NCBI GenBank assembly: GCA_020061685.1
Contig: JAGUXU010000124.1
Location: 1 to 35,330, forward strand
DNA: 35,330 bases
Direction: 5' to 3'
Origin: Candidatus Omnitrophota bacterium
GTDB lineage: Bacteria; Omnitrophota; Gorgyraeia; Pluralincolimonadales; Pluralincolimonadaceae
Every line of letters starts with the position of its first letter. The first letter of the stretch is position 1. Position numbers and translations under genes: made by a program. A model generated the notes under the pieces. That model had not been told where the DNA came from. It saw only the letters and a list, made by a program, of their open reading frames with translations, and searched no databases. Shown here one piece after another: positions 22,893-30,896 of this stretch.

Positions 22893-23919
22893 GGCATATC
22901 AGGCCTTCAAGATATTTTTTAAGGTTTTAGGCCTGGATAAAAGGATCGATAGCTATTTCAGGTTGCAGGATTTTGTCGGGACTATCGGCCCGTTGCATTT
23001 TGATTCAACCGCCGCTTCCCCGGCCGAAAAAGCGGCGTTCTTTAGAAGCCGGTTAAAGGATATCGAGGTCGAAACACACGCCTATTGTAACAGGAAATGC
23101 AGTTTTTGCCCGAATGCCTCCGTTGACAGGACTGATAAGACAAAGGTAATGCGGGAGGACGTGTTTAGGGGCATGATAGATGAACTGGGGAAGATGGATT
23201 TCGACGGCTGTATCAAGTTCCACAGATTCAATGAGCCTCTCGCCTTGGATATTATTTTTGACAGGGTGGAATATGCGCGGAAGAGACTTTCCAGGGCTGT
23301 TCTTGGCCTTCATTCCAACGGGGATTACGTAACAAAGAATATTCTGGAAAGACTCGACGATATGGGCGTAGATTTTTTCGGTATAAGCCGTTATATCGAT
23401 TTTAATGCGCCGCGTTTTAGAGTGAGAGAGGCCGCGCGTAGACATTGTGAGGATTATTTAAAAAGGCTTGGCCTTCGTGCCGCAGCGTTAAGGCCCGATA
23501 ATAATCTGGCGAGATATAAGATCCCGATGAGGCGGATGAAAGTGACGCTTTTTGTCCCGGATATAATAGGCCGCGGAAATGACCGCGGCGGGCATTTAAA
23601 GGATTTAAAGCTCAAAAAACCAAGGACCTCGCCATGCAGAAGCCCTTTCAGCGGATTATATATCGACTGGACAGGCGATGTACTGCCTTGTTGTAACCTT
23701 AGAGGCGATATCGAAGCTCAGAAGAGCTTCGTGATGGGGAACATCAGGGAGGATTCCCTTCAGGATGTGTTTTTATCTAAAGCGTCCGGCGCGATAAGGA
23801 AGATGTTAATTGATCATATTGAAAAGCCCGGGCCGTGCAAATATTGCGGTTACGACTTGTTTTATATCGGGCGTAGAGCTAAGAAATTAATAGATGCAAA
23901 GATCAAGTCATTATTGTAA
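22879..23919 (+). CDS. Radical SAM protein with SPASM-like C-terminal domain
   Basis: A 346-residue protein with the radical SAM cysteines Cys70, Cys74 and Cys77 (YCNRKCSFC). It has a C-terminal SPASM/Twitch-type cluster-binding region (CRSPFSGLYIDWTGDVLPCCN, then CKYCGY). Such proteins modify peptides, sugars or other small molecules using auxiliary Fe-S clusters. No RiPP precursor was recognised nearby. The ATG lies inside the 3' end of the preceding radical SAM gene, so the two are probably coupled. Confidence 0.85.
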   Translation: MKINKAYQAFKIFFKVLGLDKRIDSYFRLQDFVGTIGPLHFDSTAASPAEKAAFFRSRLKDIEVETHAYCNRKCSFCPNASVDRTDKTKVMREDVFRGMIDELGKMDFDGCIKFHRFNEPLALDIIFDRVEYARKRLSRAVLGLHSNGDYVTKNILERLDDMGVDFFGISRYIDFNAPRFRVREAARRHCEDYLKRLGLRAAALRPDNNLARYKIPMRRMKVTLFVPDIIGRGNDRGGHLKDLKLKKPRTSPCRSPFSGLYIDWTGDVLPCCNLRGDIEAQKSFVMGNIREDSLQDVFLSKASGAIRKMLIDHIEKPGPCKYCGYDLFYIGRRAKKLIDAKIKSLL

Positions 23920-23943
23920 TCCGGGACCCTCTTATTATTATGT

Positions 23944-23971
23944 TTGACTAAGGCCGATAAAGTGGTATAAT
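23944..23971 (+). promoter_or_regulatory. Promoter for the zinc-protein/helicase operon
   Basis: TTGACT (23944-23949), a 16 nt spacer and TATAAT (23966-23971), predicting a start near 23978. The transcript would reach an intrinsic terminator about 50 nt later. Confidence 0.75.
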
Positions 23972-23993
23972 AAGACGAAGATTAGGGAAACTT

Positions 23994-24039
23994 AAGCCGT
24001 GGAGGGAAACTACTAACCTTTACGGCTTTTTTCGTTAGT
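23994..24039 (+). promoter_or_regulatory. Leader with terminator and alternative hairpin (attenuator-like)
   Basis: AAGCCGT (23994-24000) pairs with ACGGCTT (24022-24028), followed by a T-run to 24032: an intrinsic terminator with a large loop. ACTAAC (24012-24017), in that loop, can pair with GTTAGT (24034-24039) beyond the T-tract, enclosing the terminator's right arm. The two helices interleave, so they form either a pseudoknot or a terminator/antiterminator switch. The ligand or trigger is unknown. Confidence 0.6.
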
Positions 24040-24077
24040 GCTCTCAAGTATTACCGGCTATTTAAGGAGAATAAGCA

Positions 24078-24221
24078 ATGAGCGTCAAAATAAGGACTTC
24101 GCGCAAGGGCAGGAAGTGCAGGCATCCGCACTGCAAGCAAATTTTAAGTATCTATAATCACGAGGTTTTTTGCCATGTCCATCATGGCCAACTGCCTCAG
24201 GAGTTAAGGTCCAAGGCCTAA
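24078..24221 (+). CDS. Small zinc-finger-like protein (47 aa)
   Basis: A short ORF with an AAGGAG ribosome binding site 7-8 nt before the ATG. The product is basic at the N-terminus (MSVKIRTSRKGRKC). It carries CRHPHC and CHVHHG, a Cx4C ... CxxxH arrangement that could hold one zinc ion, ending in a charged tail. It is not a ribosomal protein I recognise. It lies between a structured leader and a DEAD-box helicase whose ATG is 7 nt after its stop. It could therefore be a nucleic-acid-binding partner of the helicase or a regulatory leader peptide. Its reality is supported by the ribosome binding site, the paired Cys/His residues and the tight spacing. Confidence 0.65.
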   Translation: MSVKIRTSRKGRKCRHPHCKQILSIYNHEVFCHVHHGQLPQELRSKA

Positions 24222-24228
24222 GATTGCC

Positions 24229-25464
24229 ATGATGTATAAACCGACTAACAGAGATGATGTTTCGAGACGGGGAGATCAACCCGCTCAGAGTTTTTACGGG
24301 TTGGGTATCGCGCCGAGGATCCTGGATATCCTCGAAAGTATCAAATTCAAGGTGCCGACACCGATCCAACTGAAGGCGATACCCATAGCGCTTCAGGGTA
24401 AGGATATTATAGGTGTCGCGCAGACCGGCACAGGAAAAACGCATTCATTCGCTATTCCTATGGTGCAGTGCCTTGCGCAGAAGAAAGGGGCGGGGTTGGT
24501 GCTCGCGCCGACCCGCGAATTGGCTATCCAGATCGATGAGGCTTTTCAGATAGTCGCGCGGCCCTTCGGGATAAGGACAGCCTGTCTTATTGGGGGCGCC
24601 TCGATGTATGAACAGATACGCACTCTTCGTAAAAATCCGCGCGTCATTATCGCGACTCCGGGCAGGCTGATCGACCATATGGAGCAGAGGAATATACTGC
24701 TTAATTATGTGGTAATGCTGGTCCTTGACGAGGCCGACCGCATGCTCGATATGGGATTTGCGCCGCAGGTCGACAAGATCCTGCGTTTCCTGCCGAAAGA
24801 AAGACAGACCATGCTTTTTTCAGCGACTATCCCGAGAGAGGTCATGCAGATAGCCGCTAAATATATGAAACTTCCCGTGTCCGTAGAGATCGCGCCTTCC
24901 GGTACCGCCGCTGAGCATGTCACGCAGGAATTGTTTATCGTCAGGAAAGACGCCAAATCACAGGTCTTAAGGAAACTGCTCGCGCAATATCACGGGTCAA
25001 TCCTCCTGTTTTCCCGGACGAAGCATAACGCGGGAAAGATCGCCCACTCGATCAGGGGTATGGGATACAGCGCCGCCGAGATACACTCCAACCGTTCTTT
25101 GGGCCAACGGCGCGAAGCGCTCGGAGGCTTCAAATCCGGAAAATATAAGGTGCTTGTCGCTACCGATATCGCCGCAAGGGGGATCGACGTAACGGGTATC
25201 GAGGTGGTCATTAATTACGACCTTCCTGAGGACGCGCAAAACTACGTTCACCGCATCGGCCGCACGGGCCGGGCCGGGCATAAAGGGCACGCGATCTCTT
25301 TCGCGACGCCCGATCAAAGCGGCGATGTCAAGAATATCGAAAAGCTCATCAGGACCTCATTGCCTATCGCGAAGCATCCGGAGATCCCGCAGGAACAATT
25401 TATCCAATCTTCGGGTAAAGGGATAAAATATCACTTTGCGCCGAGGCGGCGTCATCGCCGATAG
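24229..25464 (+). CDS. DEAD-box ATP-dependent RNA helicase
   Basis: A 411-residue RhlE/DeaD-type helicase. Motifs in order: Q motif (PTPIQ, Gln47), Walker A AQTGTGKT (64-71), PTRELA (94-99), TPGR (143-146), DEAD (167-170), SAT (198-200), ATDIAARGID (311-320) and HRIGRTGR (341-348). The C-terminal tail after residue 355 is short and ends in a basic PRRRHRR, an RNA-binding tail like that of RhlE. The likely role is in ribosome assembly or RNA unwinding, possibly cold-induced. Start ATG 24229 or 24232 (consecutive ATGs). It sits in an operon with the 47-aa zinc protein behind the attenuator-like leader. Confidence 0.93.
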   Translation: MMYKPTNRDDVSRRGDQPAQSFYGLGIAPRILDILESIKFKVPTPIQLKAIPIALQGKDIIGVAQTGTGKTHSFAIPMVQCLAQKKGAGLVLAPTRELAIQIDEAFQIVARPFGIRTACLIGGASMYEQIRTLRKNPRVIIATPGRLIDHMEQRNILLNYVVMLVLDEADRMLDMGFAPQVDKILRFLPKERQTMLFSATIPREVMQIAAKYMKLPVSVEIAPSGTAAEHVTQELFIVRKDAKSQVLRKLLAQYHGSILLFSRTKHNAGKIAHSIRGMGYSAAEIHSNRSLGQRREALGGFKSGKYKVLVATDIAARGIDVTGIEVVINYDLPEDAQNYVHRIGRTGRAGHKGHAISFATPDQSGDVKNIEKLIRTSLPIAKHPEIPQEQFIQSSGKGIKYHFAPRRRHRR

Positions 25465-25472
25465 GAAAGACA

Positions 25473-26915
25473 TTGAAATATAATCACGCCTTATTCATTA
25501 ACCCGTATACCGAAAGTTCCACTACGAGCGCGATGAGGCTTTTTCCGCCCACCGGACTCGAGTATGTCGCTACAAGCGCCAAGGAATGTGTGGGTAAGGT
25601 CACGCTCCTTGACCTAAGGTATAAAAGCGAGTTCTCCGATACGGCCGCGCTTTTGGATTTTATATCCAGAGAGATCGATATAATCTGTGTCGGCATCGGC
25701 TGGGACCGCCAGATCAAAGAGATCTGCGGCCTCCTGAACCGTTTTCCGGAAGGTATTCCCCTGGTCATCGGCGGATATACCGCCACCGAGAAGGTGGAAG
25801 AACTTTTTAAGGACTGCCGGAGGGCCGATATTATAGTAAGGGGGGAAGGCGAAGAGACCATCAAGGAGATACTCAGGGGCGCGCCGCCGGACAGTATTTT
25901 AGGCATTTCATATAGGTCCGACGGAAGAGTCGTCCATAACAAAAACAGGCCGCTGCCCGAGATAGATAACCTGGCTTCCCCTGACCGTTCCCTCAGGTCA
26001 AACGAGTACAACCTGTTCCTGAATGATATAAAGATAGCGGGCCTGACCTTCGATACGGTCTTGAGTTCCAGGGGCTGCCCGTTTAACTGTAAATTCTGCA
26101 CGTTCACCCTCAATCCTCTGGGGCAAAAACGTAATTATTCGGCGCGTAATCCGGTTTCCGTCGCGGACGAGATATCCGGGATAAGCGCAAGCGTCATTTT
26201 ATTCAGCGATGAAAACTTCGCGGTGGACCCAAAGAGGGCGGAAGAGATATGCGACCTGATAATAGCCCGCAAGATAAAAAAACGCTTTGCCGCGCAGGTC
26301 CGCATCGATATAGCCAAACATCCCTCATTGCTTAAAAAGATGGTAAAGGCGGGATTCAAGGTGCTTTTGCTCGGGATAGAGTCTCCGCACGACTGGATAC
26401 TGGCTCAGCTGAATAAAGGGTTTGATTCGGATACGATAAGAAGATCTTTCGTCGTGCTTAAAAAATACCCGATGTTTTACCACGGATATTTCATATACGG
26501 CAACATAGGCGAGACGGAAGAGCAGATGCTTTACATACCCCGGTTCGCGAGGGAGATAGGGGTCGATTCCATCACCTGCCTTAAACTAAGGATAGAGAAA
26601 TTCTCTCCCTTGAGGGAACTCGCGCAGAGCACGCCCGGCTACCATATCACGGAAAGCGGGCAGCTCTATTCCGACGCTTATAGCTACGCCGACTTGAAAA
26701 AAATAGGCAGGAAGATAAAGTTTTCGTTCTATACCCCGGCAAGGTTCCTGAAGATATTCTCTAAATCCCTCAGGATGAGATTTCTCAACTTCAGGGAAAT
26801 AATGCTTTTCCTTCTGGCTGTACCGCTGGTATTGGAAAATGCCATAATCCGGGATGTGCAGAAAGGGCGACTGCGGGATTCTTTAACGCGTATTTTCATA
26901 AGCAATAAACGATAA
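25473..26915 (+). CDS. B12-binding-domain radical SAM protein
   Basis: A 480-residue protein with a B12-binding-like N-terminus (about residues 1-140, with CVGIGW and LVIGGYTATEKV) and radical SAM cysteines Cys202, Cys206 and Cys209 (SRGCPFNCKFC). The C-terminal part contains hydrophobic segments near residues 445-460, which would suit work on a membrane lipid. The start is a TTG with AGGAAAG 5 nt upstream; no ATG is suitable. It follows the helicase by 8 nt but lies directly before the ketosynthase cluster. Membership of that cluster is inferred from position and from the known use of such enzymes on lipid chains and hopanoids. Confidence 0.82.
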   Translation: MKYNHALFINPYTESSTTSAMRLFPPTGLEYVATSAKECVGKVTLLDLRYKSEFSDTAALLDFISREIDIICVGIGWDRQIKEICGLLNRFPEGIPLVIGGYTATEKVEELFKDCRRADIIVRGEGEETIKEILRGAPPDSILGISYRSDGRVVHNKNRPLPEIDNLASPDRSLRSNEYNLFLNDIKIAGLTFDTVLSSRGCPFNCKFCTFTLNPLGQKRNYSARNPVSVADEISGISASVILFSDENFAVDPKRAEEICDLIIARKIKKRFAAQVRIDIAKHPSLLKKMVKAGFKVLLLGIESPHDWILAQLNKGFDSDTIRRSFVVLKKYPMFYHGYFIYGNIGETEEQMLYIPRFAREIGVDSITCLKLRIEKFSPLRELAQSTPGYHITESGQLYSDAYSYADLKKIGRKIKFSFYTPARFLKIFSKSLRMRFLNFREIMLFLLAVPLVLENAIIRDVQKGRLRDSLTRIFISNKR

Positions 26916-26937
26916 TAATCCTTTACCCTATTTTTCC

Positions 26938-26966
26938 TTTCAAAACTCAGATTATTGATATATAAT
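26938..26966 (+). promoter_or_regulatory. Promoter for the ketosynthase operon, leaderless geometry
   Basis: TTTCAA (26938-26943), a 17 nt spacer and TATAAT (26961-26966), ending 9 nt before the ATG at 26976. The predicted transcript begins within about 2-3 nt of the start codon, and there is no Shine-Dalgarno. The -35 box is weak. Confidence 0.5.
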
Positions 26967-26975
26967 TATATACCA

Positions 26976-28214
26976 ATGATACCCACCAGAGTCGTCATAA
27001 CCGGTTTAGGCGTTATAGCTTCCAATGGCATAGGAAAAGACCGTTTTCAGGAGGCGCTCTTCAAAGGCGTATCCGGCATCAGGCCTGTCTCCCTGTTTGA
27101 TACATCCCAGTTTAAGGTCAAGACAGGCGGGGAGATCGAGAATTTCGAGGCCGCGGATTTTTTGGGCAGTAAAGGATTGCGGACACTGGACCGCAGCACA
27201 AAGTTGCTTAACTGCGCCGCCAAACTGGCCTTAGATGACGCCAAACTGGATTTTTCCGGCGCGGACACAAGCGACGTAGGTGTCGCCGTCGGCAGCACGC
27301 TAGGGAGTATCCGCAGTATAAGGGAGTTCCATCAGGATGCCGTCAAGGACGGCCCTCGTTACGTAAACCCCTCACTTTTTCCCAATACCGTCATCAATTC
27401 GCCGGCAAGCCAGGTCTCCATCAGATTCAAGATCAAAGGATTTAATATCACTCTCTCGACGGGATTCTCCGCCGGTTTGGACGCCGTTAATTACGCGGCA
27501 GAATTCATAAGGTCGGGGCGCGCGAGGGTGGCGCTCGCCGGAGGGGTGGAGGAGATGTGCATAGAGACCTTTTTTGGTTTTTACAGGACCGGATTTTTAG
27601 CGGGGTCAAGCGGCGAGGGCCCCGAATTGTCCTGTCCTTTTGACGGTAGACACAACGGTGTTGTCTTCGGCGAAGGGACCGCGATATTAGTGCTGGAGGG
27701 TTTGGACTCGGCGATCAAGCGTAACGCCTCCATATATGGCGAAGTCCTGGGCTGCGGGCGGGGTTACGACGCTTATAATATCGGCAGATACGATCCCGAG
27801 GGCGGCGGGCTTAAAAGGGCTATGCGGACGGCGCTGAAGAAAGCGGATGTCGTCCCGGAGAATATAGATTATATCTGCGCTGCTGCGAATTCCGCAAAGG
27901 AAGGGGATATCATCGAATCCAAAGCCATAAAGGATGTTTTCGGGGTCGCCACCAAAACAAATATCAGTTCCATTAAATCCATGATAGGGGAATCGTTCAG
28001 CGCTTCCGGAGCCTTTCAGGCCGCCGCGGCCGCCTTGGCCATAGAGAAACAGGTGATCCCTGCGACGATCAACTATCGGCAGAAGGACCCCGAATGCGAT
28101 TTGAATTACGTGGCCAACGAAGCGCGCGGCTGCAAAGTGGATAATGTACTGGTGAACGCTTTCGGGCCCGGCGGGTATAATTCCAGTATGGTGATCGCGA
28201 GATTTAACGGTTGA
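26976..28214 (+). CDS. Beta-ketoacyl synthase homolog lacking catalytic residues (KS-beta / chain-length-factor-like)
   Basis: 412 residues with a FabF-type thiolase fold (VVITGLGVIASNG start, GGVEE, FDGRHNGVVFGEG, AFGPGGYNSS end). The nucleophile position is Phe164 in STGFSAG, where FabF has STACATG. The first histidine motif NAHGT is replaced by ICAAANSAKEGD, and the second (KSMxGH) reads KSMIGES with Glu for His. It therefore cannot act as a condensing enzyme alone. KS-beta subunits of type II PKS and of aryl-polyene-type systems lack the Cys and pair with an active KS-alpha, which is present here at 29685. I chose ATG 26976 over TTG 26955 because the earlier codons lie within the promoter and the family starts here. 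Confidence 0.87.
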   Translation: MIPTRVVITGLGVIASNGIGKDRFQEALFKGVSGIRPVSLFDTSQFKVKTGGEIENFEAADFLGSKGLRTLDRSTKLLNCAAKLALDDAKLDFSGADTSDVGVAVGSTLGSIRSIREFHQDAVKDGPRYVNPSLFPNTVINSPASQVSIRFKIKGFNITLSTGFSAGLDAVNYAAEFIRSGRARVALAGGVEEMCIETFFGFYRTGFLAGSSGEGPELSCPFDGRHNGVVFGEGTAILVLEGLDSAIKRNASIYGEVLGCGRGYDAYNIGRYDPEGGGLKRAMRTALKKADVVPENIDYICAAANSAKEGDIIESKAIKDVFGVATKTNISSIKSMIGESFSASGAFQAAAAALAIEKQVIPATINYRQKDPECDLNYVANEARGCKVDNVLVNAFGPGGYNSSMVIARFNG

Positions 28215-28226
28215 AAGGCAGGACTT

Positions 28227-28976
28227 ATGATGCTTGAAAAGAAGGTCGCGATAGTCACAGGAGGAACCAGGGGCATAGGGAGGGAAATTGTCTTGATGTT
28301 AGCCCGCGAAGGGGCGGATGTCGCCTTTACCTATTTGAAGAGCGGCCAGGAGGCCGAGAAATTAGTGAATGAGGTAAAGGGTCTCGGGAGAAGATGCTTG
28401 GGCGTTGCGGTGGACGTGCGGGATTTCGAGAAGGCAAAGGAATTCATAGAGAAAGTAAAAAATGAACTGGACGGGCTGGATATCCTCATCAATAACGCCG
28501 GTATAACGAAAGACAAGGCCATAATGCTTACGGCAAAAGAGGATTGGCGCGATGTCATCGATACGAATCTGGGTGGCGTCTATAACATGACGCGCAACGC
28601 CATAATCACGTTCTTAAAGCAAAAAAGCGGAAATATAGTGAATATGACCTCGATAAGTGGTATCATAGGAATGGCGCGGCAGACCAATTATGCCGCTTCC
28701 AAGGCGGGTGTCATCGGTTTTACCAAATCGCTTGCCAGGGAAGTTTCCGCCTATAACATCAGGGTCAATGCCGTGGCGCCCGGGTTTATAGATACGGATA
28801 TGACCGCGGGCCTTGTAGAGAAGTATAAAGGAGAGATCGAAAAAAGCATTCCCCTCGGAAGGCTCGGTACCGTCACGGATGTCGCGCAGGCAGTGAGATT
28901 TTTGCTCAGTGATTCGGCGGATTTTATAACCGGACAGGTTATCATCGTTGACGGAGGTTTATCCTTACAACTGTAA
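28227..28976 (+). CDS. 3-oxoacyl-[ACP] reductase (FabG-like SDR)
   Basis: A 249-residue classical short-chain dehydrogenase that reduces beta-ketoacyl-ACP with NADPH. The cofactor motif TGGTRGIG is at residues 11-18 and NNAG at 89-92. The catalytic tetrad is Asn114, Ser142, Tyr155 and Lys159 (YAASK). The C-terminus VDGGLSLQL is typical. GCAGGA lies just before consecutive ATGs at 28227/28230. It is the second gene of the ketosynthase operon, between KS-beta and the ACP. Confidence 0.93.
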   Translation: MMLEKKVAIVTGGTRGIGREIVLMLAREGADVAFTYLKSGQEAEKLVNEVKGLGRRCLGVAVDVRDFEKAKEFIEKVKNELDGLDILINNAGITKDKAIMLTAKEDWRDVIDTNLGGVYNMTRNAIITFLKQKSGNIVNMTSISGIIGMARQTNYAASKAGVIGFTKSLAREVSAYNIRVNAVAPGFIDTDMTAGLVEKYKGEIEKSIPLGRLGTVTDVAQAVRFLLSDSADFITGQVIIVDGGLSLQL

Positions 28977-28993
28977 TCCCAGAGGAGGGCGAG

Positions 28994-29242
28994 ATGCAGG
29001 AAATCGATACTGAGATCAAAGACCTGATAGCCAAGGTAATCGAGAAGGAGCCTGACGAGATCGACCCCAACGCGAGGTTCGCGGAAGACCTGGGTGTAGA
29101 TTCTATGATGGCCCTTGAGATCCTGGCGGCTATCGAGAAGAAATATAAGATAACCATCCCCGAAGAGAAACTTATGCAGTTCACCACCCTCAATGAGACC
29201 GTAAAGATAGCGAAGGAATTTTTAGATAAGAAAGATGCCTGA
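28994..29242 (+). CDS. Acyl carrier protein
   Basis: An 82-residue acidic four-helix carrier. The phosphopantetheine site is Ser37 in DLGVDSMMALE; Met follows Ser as in some PKS-type or specialised ACPs, where housekeeping AcpP has DSLDTVEL. The ribosome binding site GAGGAGGGCGAG precedes the ATG. The 3' end overlaps fabZ by 8 nt. A dedicated ACP inside a KS-alpha/KS-beta operon supports a specialised acyl pathway rather than primary fatty-acid synthesis. Confidence 0.94.
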   Translation: MQEIDTEIKDLIAKVIEKEPDEIDPNARFAEDLGVDSMMALEILAAIEKKYKITIPEEKLMQFTTLNETVKIAKEFLDKKDA

Positions 29243-29681
29243 CCTGGACATCGAAGAAATCCGCAAGATATTGCCGCAGCGCTACCCCTTCCTGATGATC
29301 GATAGGGTCCTGGAGCTGGAGGCGGGCAAGAAGATAGTAGCGCTTAAGAACGTCTCCTTTAACGAAGAATATTTTTCCGGCCATTTCCCGGAGCAGCCCA
29401 TCATGCCGGGCATACTTATCATTGAGGCGATGGCGCAGGCCTCGATAATCCTTTTTTACGGCAGTCAGAATTCGGAGCAGAATAAAAAATTATCCTACTA
29501 TCTGGGCTCAGTAAAAGTAAGGTTCCTCCATCCCGTTATCCCCGGTGACCAGCTTAAGATCACGATAGAACCCCTCAAAATGCTCTCCAACGCCGGAATA
29601 GTCAAGGCGCGGGCGGCTGTCGGCGATAAAGAGATTGCCGTCGGAGAGATCAGTTTTATGGCCAAAGAGAATACCCCTTAA
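29235..29681 (+). CDS. 3-hydroxyacyl-[ACP] dehydratase (FabZ-like)
   Basis: A 148-residue hot-dog-fold dehydratase with the RYPFLMIDRV start and the active-site helix. His50 is in FSGHFPEQPIMPG and Glu64 in IIEAMAQ, the FabZ His/Glu pair. It dehydrates beta-hydroxyacyl-ACP to trans-2-enoyl-ACP. No enoyl reductase is visible in the cluster; if none acts from elsewhere, the product would keep double bonds. The gene overlaps the ACP gene, and the KS-alpha follows 3 nt later. Confidence 0.94.
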   Translation: MPDLDIEEIRKILPQRYPFLMIDRVLELEAGKKIVALKNVSFNEEYFSGHFPEQPIMPGILIIEAMAQASIILFYGSQNSEQNKKLSYYLGSVKVRFLHPVIPGDQLKITIEPLKMLSNAGIVKARAAVGDKEIAVGEISFMAKENTP

Positions 29682-29684
29682 TAC

Positions 29685-30896
29685 ATGGATAAACGTATAG
29701 TCATAACCGGATTGGGCGTCGTCTCCTCGATAGGCATCGGCCGGGAAGAATTTTGGTCCGCCCTGATAAGCGGAAAATCCGGCATAAGCGAGGTCGAATC
29801 CTTTGACACCTCGGATTTTCCCGTCCATTACGGCGGCGAGATCAAGAATTTTTCACCCGGGGCCTTTATCGATAAGGAGAAGGTCGGGAAGATAGGGCGG
29901 TCATCTCAGCTGGCTATCGGTTCGGCAAAACTCGCCGTTAAAGACGCCGGTCTTAGGTTAGACGACCTTAACAGGGAAAGGATAGGCGTCTGCCTCGGGA
30001 CGACGATGGGGGAATCACAGATACTCGTGGAGTTAGACGATGCCTGGATCAGGAAAGGTATGGACTATGTAGACGCGGGGATGGTCCCTCAATACCCCGC
30101 TTATTCGCTGTCCTCAAACGTGGCATTGGAGTTAAGATTAAAAGGCCCTAATTACATCATTCCTAACGCTTGCGCCGCAGGAAATTTCGCCGTCGGATAT
30201 GCCTGCGATCTTATAAAAGGAGGCGACGCGGATATCATGCTGGCGGGAGGGGTGGACGCCTTCGCAAAGATAGCGTTTATCGGGTTTAGCCGGTTGTACG
30301 CCATAGCGCCGCAAAAAGTCCAGCCGTTCGACCTGAACAGGAAAGGCATGATGGTGGGGGAAGGCTCGGCCATCGTGGTCCTGGAAACGCTTGAGAACGC
30401 CTTAAAGAGGGGATGCGCGATATATGCCGAGGTCTTGGGATACGGCGTAAGTTGCGACGCATACCATATGACCGCGCCCGAATCCGGCGGCATCGCCGCG
30501 GCGATAGAGAAGGCGCTTAAAGAGAGCGGGTTAACCCCGGCCGACATAGACTATTTTAACGCCCACGGCACGGGGACGCCGGCCAACGACAAGGAAGAAT
30601 GCGCGGCGATCAAGAAGGTATTCGGCGAGCGTTATAATACGCTTCCTGTCAGTTCCATAAAGTCAATGTTAGGGCATACGATGGGTGCCGCCTCCGCCAT
30701 CGAGACCGTTGCCTGTTGTTTAGCGGCAAAGAACGACATTCTCCCGCCGACGATCAATTATGAGACGCCTGATCCTGACTGCGATATCGATTGCGTCCCT
30801 AACAAGGCGAGGCCTCACAAGATCAGCACAGTCTTAAACAGCGCCTCGGCCTTCGGAGGGAACAACGCCTGCCTCGCGCTTAAGGAATTTCCTTAA
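29685..30896 (+). CDS. Beta-ketoacyl-ACP synthase, active KS-alpha (FabF-like)
   Basis: A 403-residue condensing enzyme with all catalytic residues: Cys163 in NACAAGN, His294 in NAHGTGTPAND and His331 in KSMLGHTMG. It extends acyl-ACP using malonyl-ACP. With the residue-less homolog at 26976 it forms a KS-alpha/KS-beta pair in one operon, the arrangement of type II PKS, aryl polyene and ladderane-type clusters. No Shine-Dalgarno precedes the ATG, only 3 nt from the fabZ stop, so coupling is likely. The last 63 nt overlap the convergent GNAT gene. Confidence 0.93.
   Translation: MDKRIVITGLGVVSSIGIGREEFWSALISGKSGISEVESFDTSDFPVHYGGEIKNFSPGAFIDKEKVGKIGRSSQLAIGSAKLAVKDAGLRLDDLNRERIGVCLGTTMGESQILVELDDAWIRKGMDYVDAGMVPQYPAYSLSSNVALELRLKGPNYIIPNACAAGNFAVGYACDLIKGGDADIMLAGGVDAFAKIAFIGFSRLYAIAPQKVQPFDLNRKGMMVGEGSAIVVLETLENALKRGCAIYAEVLGYGVSCDAYHMTAPESGGIAAAIEKALKESGLTPADIDYFNAHGTGTPANDKEECAAIKKVFGERYNTLPVSSIKSMLGHTMGAASAIETVACCLAAKNDILPPTINYETPDPDCDIDCVPNKARPHKISTVLNSASAFGGNNACLALKEFP

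Noticed and set aside
25484..26113. 209-codon minus-strand frame opposite the radical SAM gene
   Set aside because: It has a low-complexity Ser/Arg composition, no motif and no promoter, and it lies antisense to a gene with intact radical SAM residues.
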